Shown: in pieces, positions 12,458-13,014 of the stretch
How positions within the stretch are numbered: the first letter of the stretch is position 1
Layout of the letters: the number at the start of each line of letters is the position of its first letter
Source: JAFARZ01 sp035651595
Lineage (GTDB): Bacteria; Actinomycetota; Actinomycetes; Streptosporangiales; Streptosporangiaceae
DNA length: 13,014 nucleotides
Direction of reading: 5' to 3'
NCBI GenBank assembly: GCA_035651595.1
Contig: DASRFJ010000247.1
Location: 1-13,014, forward strand
Translations under genes and position numbers: made by a program
Notes under the pieces: model-generated
Told to the model about the DNA's origin: nothing
Seen by the model: the letters and a program-made list of their open reading frames with translations, nothing else
The model's database searches: none

Positions 12458-13014
12458 ATGGCCACGCAGTTCCTGCGCGACACCGCCGTGCTGACCGGGC
12501 GCACCATGCGGCACGTCACCCGCAGCCTGGACACCATCATCACGACGGCGATCACACCGATCGGCATCATGCTGCTGTTCGTGTACGTGTTCGGCGGCGC
12601 GATCCGCGCCGGGACGGGCTCGTACGTGAACTACATGCTGCCCGGCATCCTGCTCATCACCGTCGCGTCGGGCATCTCGTACACCGCGTTCCGGCTCTTC
12701 ACCGACATGCGGGGCGGCATCTTCGAACGGTTCCAGTCCATGCCGATCGCCCGCTCCGGCGTGCTGTGGGCGCACGTGCTGACCTCACTGGTCGCCAACC
12801 TGGTCTCGCTCGTGGTGGTCGTCGGGGTGGCGCTGCTGCTCGGCTTCCGCTCGGGCGCCGGCGTGCTGGCCTGGCTCGCGGTCGCCGGCATCCTCGTGCT
12901 GTTCACCCTGGCGTTGACCTGGCTCGCGGTCATCCCCGGCCTGACCGCCAAAAGCGTGGACGGTGCGGGCGCGTTCTCGTACCCGCTGGTGTTCCTGCCG
13001 TTCATCAGCTCGGC
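12458..13014 (+). CDS. DrrB-like ABC-2 permease (cut by window end)
   Basis: The membrane subunit pairing with the preceding ATPase. 185 complete codons are visible and no stop occurs before the edge. It has an N-terminal cytosolic helix, then a hydrophobic segment at about residues 27-49. After it comes the ABC-2 feature GGIFERFQSMPIARSGVLWA (86-105), the cytosolic coupling segment typical of DrrB/NodJ proteins. Further membrane segments lie at about 106-129 and 136-160. The ATG at 12458 comes 8 nt after the ATPase stop, with weak purine-rich sequence (GGAGAGTAGGA) upstream. The pair probably exports a hydrophobic drug or lipid-like molecule under TetR control. The substrate is unknown. Confidence 0.92.
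   Translation, partial: MATQFLRDTAVLTGRTMRHVTRSLDTIITTAITPIGIMLLFVYVFGGAIRAGTGSYVNYMLPGILLITVASGISYTAFRLFTDMRGGIFERFQSMPIARSGVLWAHVLTSLVANLVSLVVVVGVALLLGFRSGAGVLAWLAVAGILVLFTLALTWLAVIPGLTAKSVDGAGAFSYPLVFLPFISS

Overview
The window is about 13 kb of very GC-rich DNA. Codons end mostly in G or C, GTG starts are common, genes are coupled by 4-base stop/start overlaps, and strong hairpins lack U-tracts. Together with the protein families present, this points to a high-GC actinomycete (Actinomycetota). The genus cannot be settled from the sequence alone.

Region 1 (1-4896). A small membrane protein gene, possibly continuing past the left edge, runs toward a minus-strand gene train. Read in the direction of transcription the train is DeoR regulator, IclR regulator, Sfp-type phosphopantetheinyl transferase (PPTase), lutA, lutB, lutC. 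IclR/PPTase, lutA/lutB and lutB/lutC each overlap by 4 bases. DeoR to IclR is 28 nt and PPTase to lutA 24 nt. LutABC is the iron-sulfur L-lactate oxidation complex. A carrier-protein-activating enzyme embedded in such a train is unexpected.

Region 2 (4925-10386). The DeoR gene is divergent from a tight plus-strand operon: a BtpA/SgcQ-family TIM-barrel protein, an FGGY-family carbohydrate kinase, an NAD-type short-chain dehydrogenase and an APC-superfamily permease. The 128-nt divergent region is AT-rich and holds GTGA/TCAC inverted repeats that are good candidates for DeoR operators. The operon looks like an uncharacterised catabolic pathway: import by the permease, oxidation by the dehydrogenase, phosphorylation by the kinase, with BtpA as a candidate lyase or isomerase-like step. 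A shared regulator next to lutABC suggests lactate or pyruvate as a downstream product. The amine/amino-acid type of transporter beside a sugar kinase suggests a nitrogen-containing sugar or polyol as substrate. These pathway ideas are inference.

Region 3 (10387-10728). A gene-free stretch between convergent genes. It contains a 47-nt hairpin with 21-bp perfect arms followed at once by a second 9-bp hairpin. They probably act as a two-way terminator, though the first could be a miniature mobile-element relic.

Region 4 (10729-13014). A TetR regulator with an unusual basic N-terminal extension is divergent from a DrrA-like ABC ATPase and a DrrB-like ABC-2 permease cut by the right edge. The promoter region between them carries three tandem copies of a TCGTAC-N3-GTACGA palindrome, almost certainly the TetR operators. 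This is a self-contained drug-export or resistance-type module.
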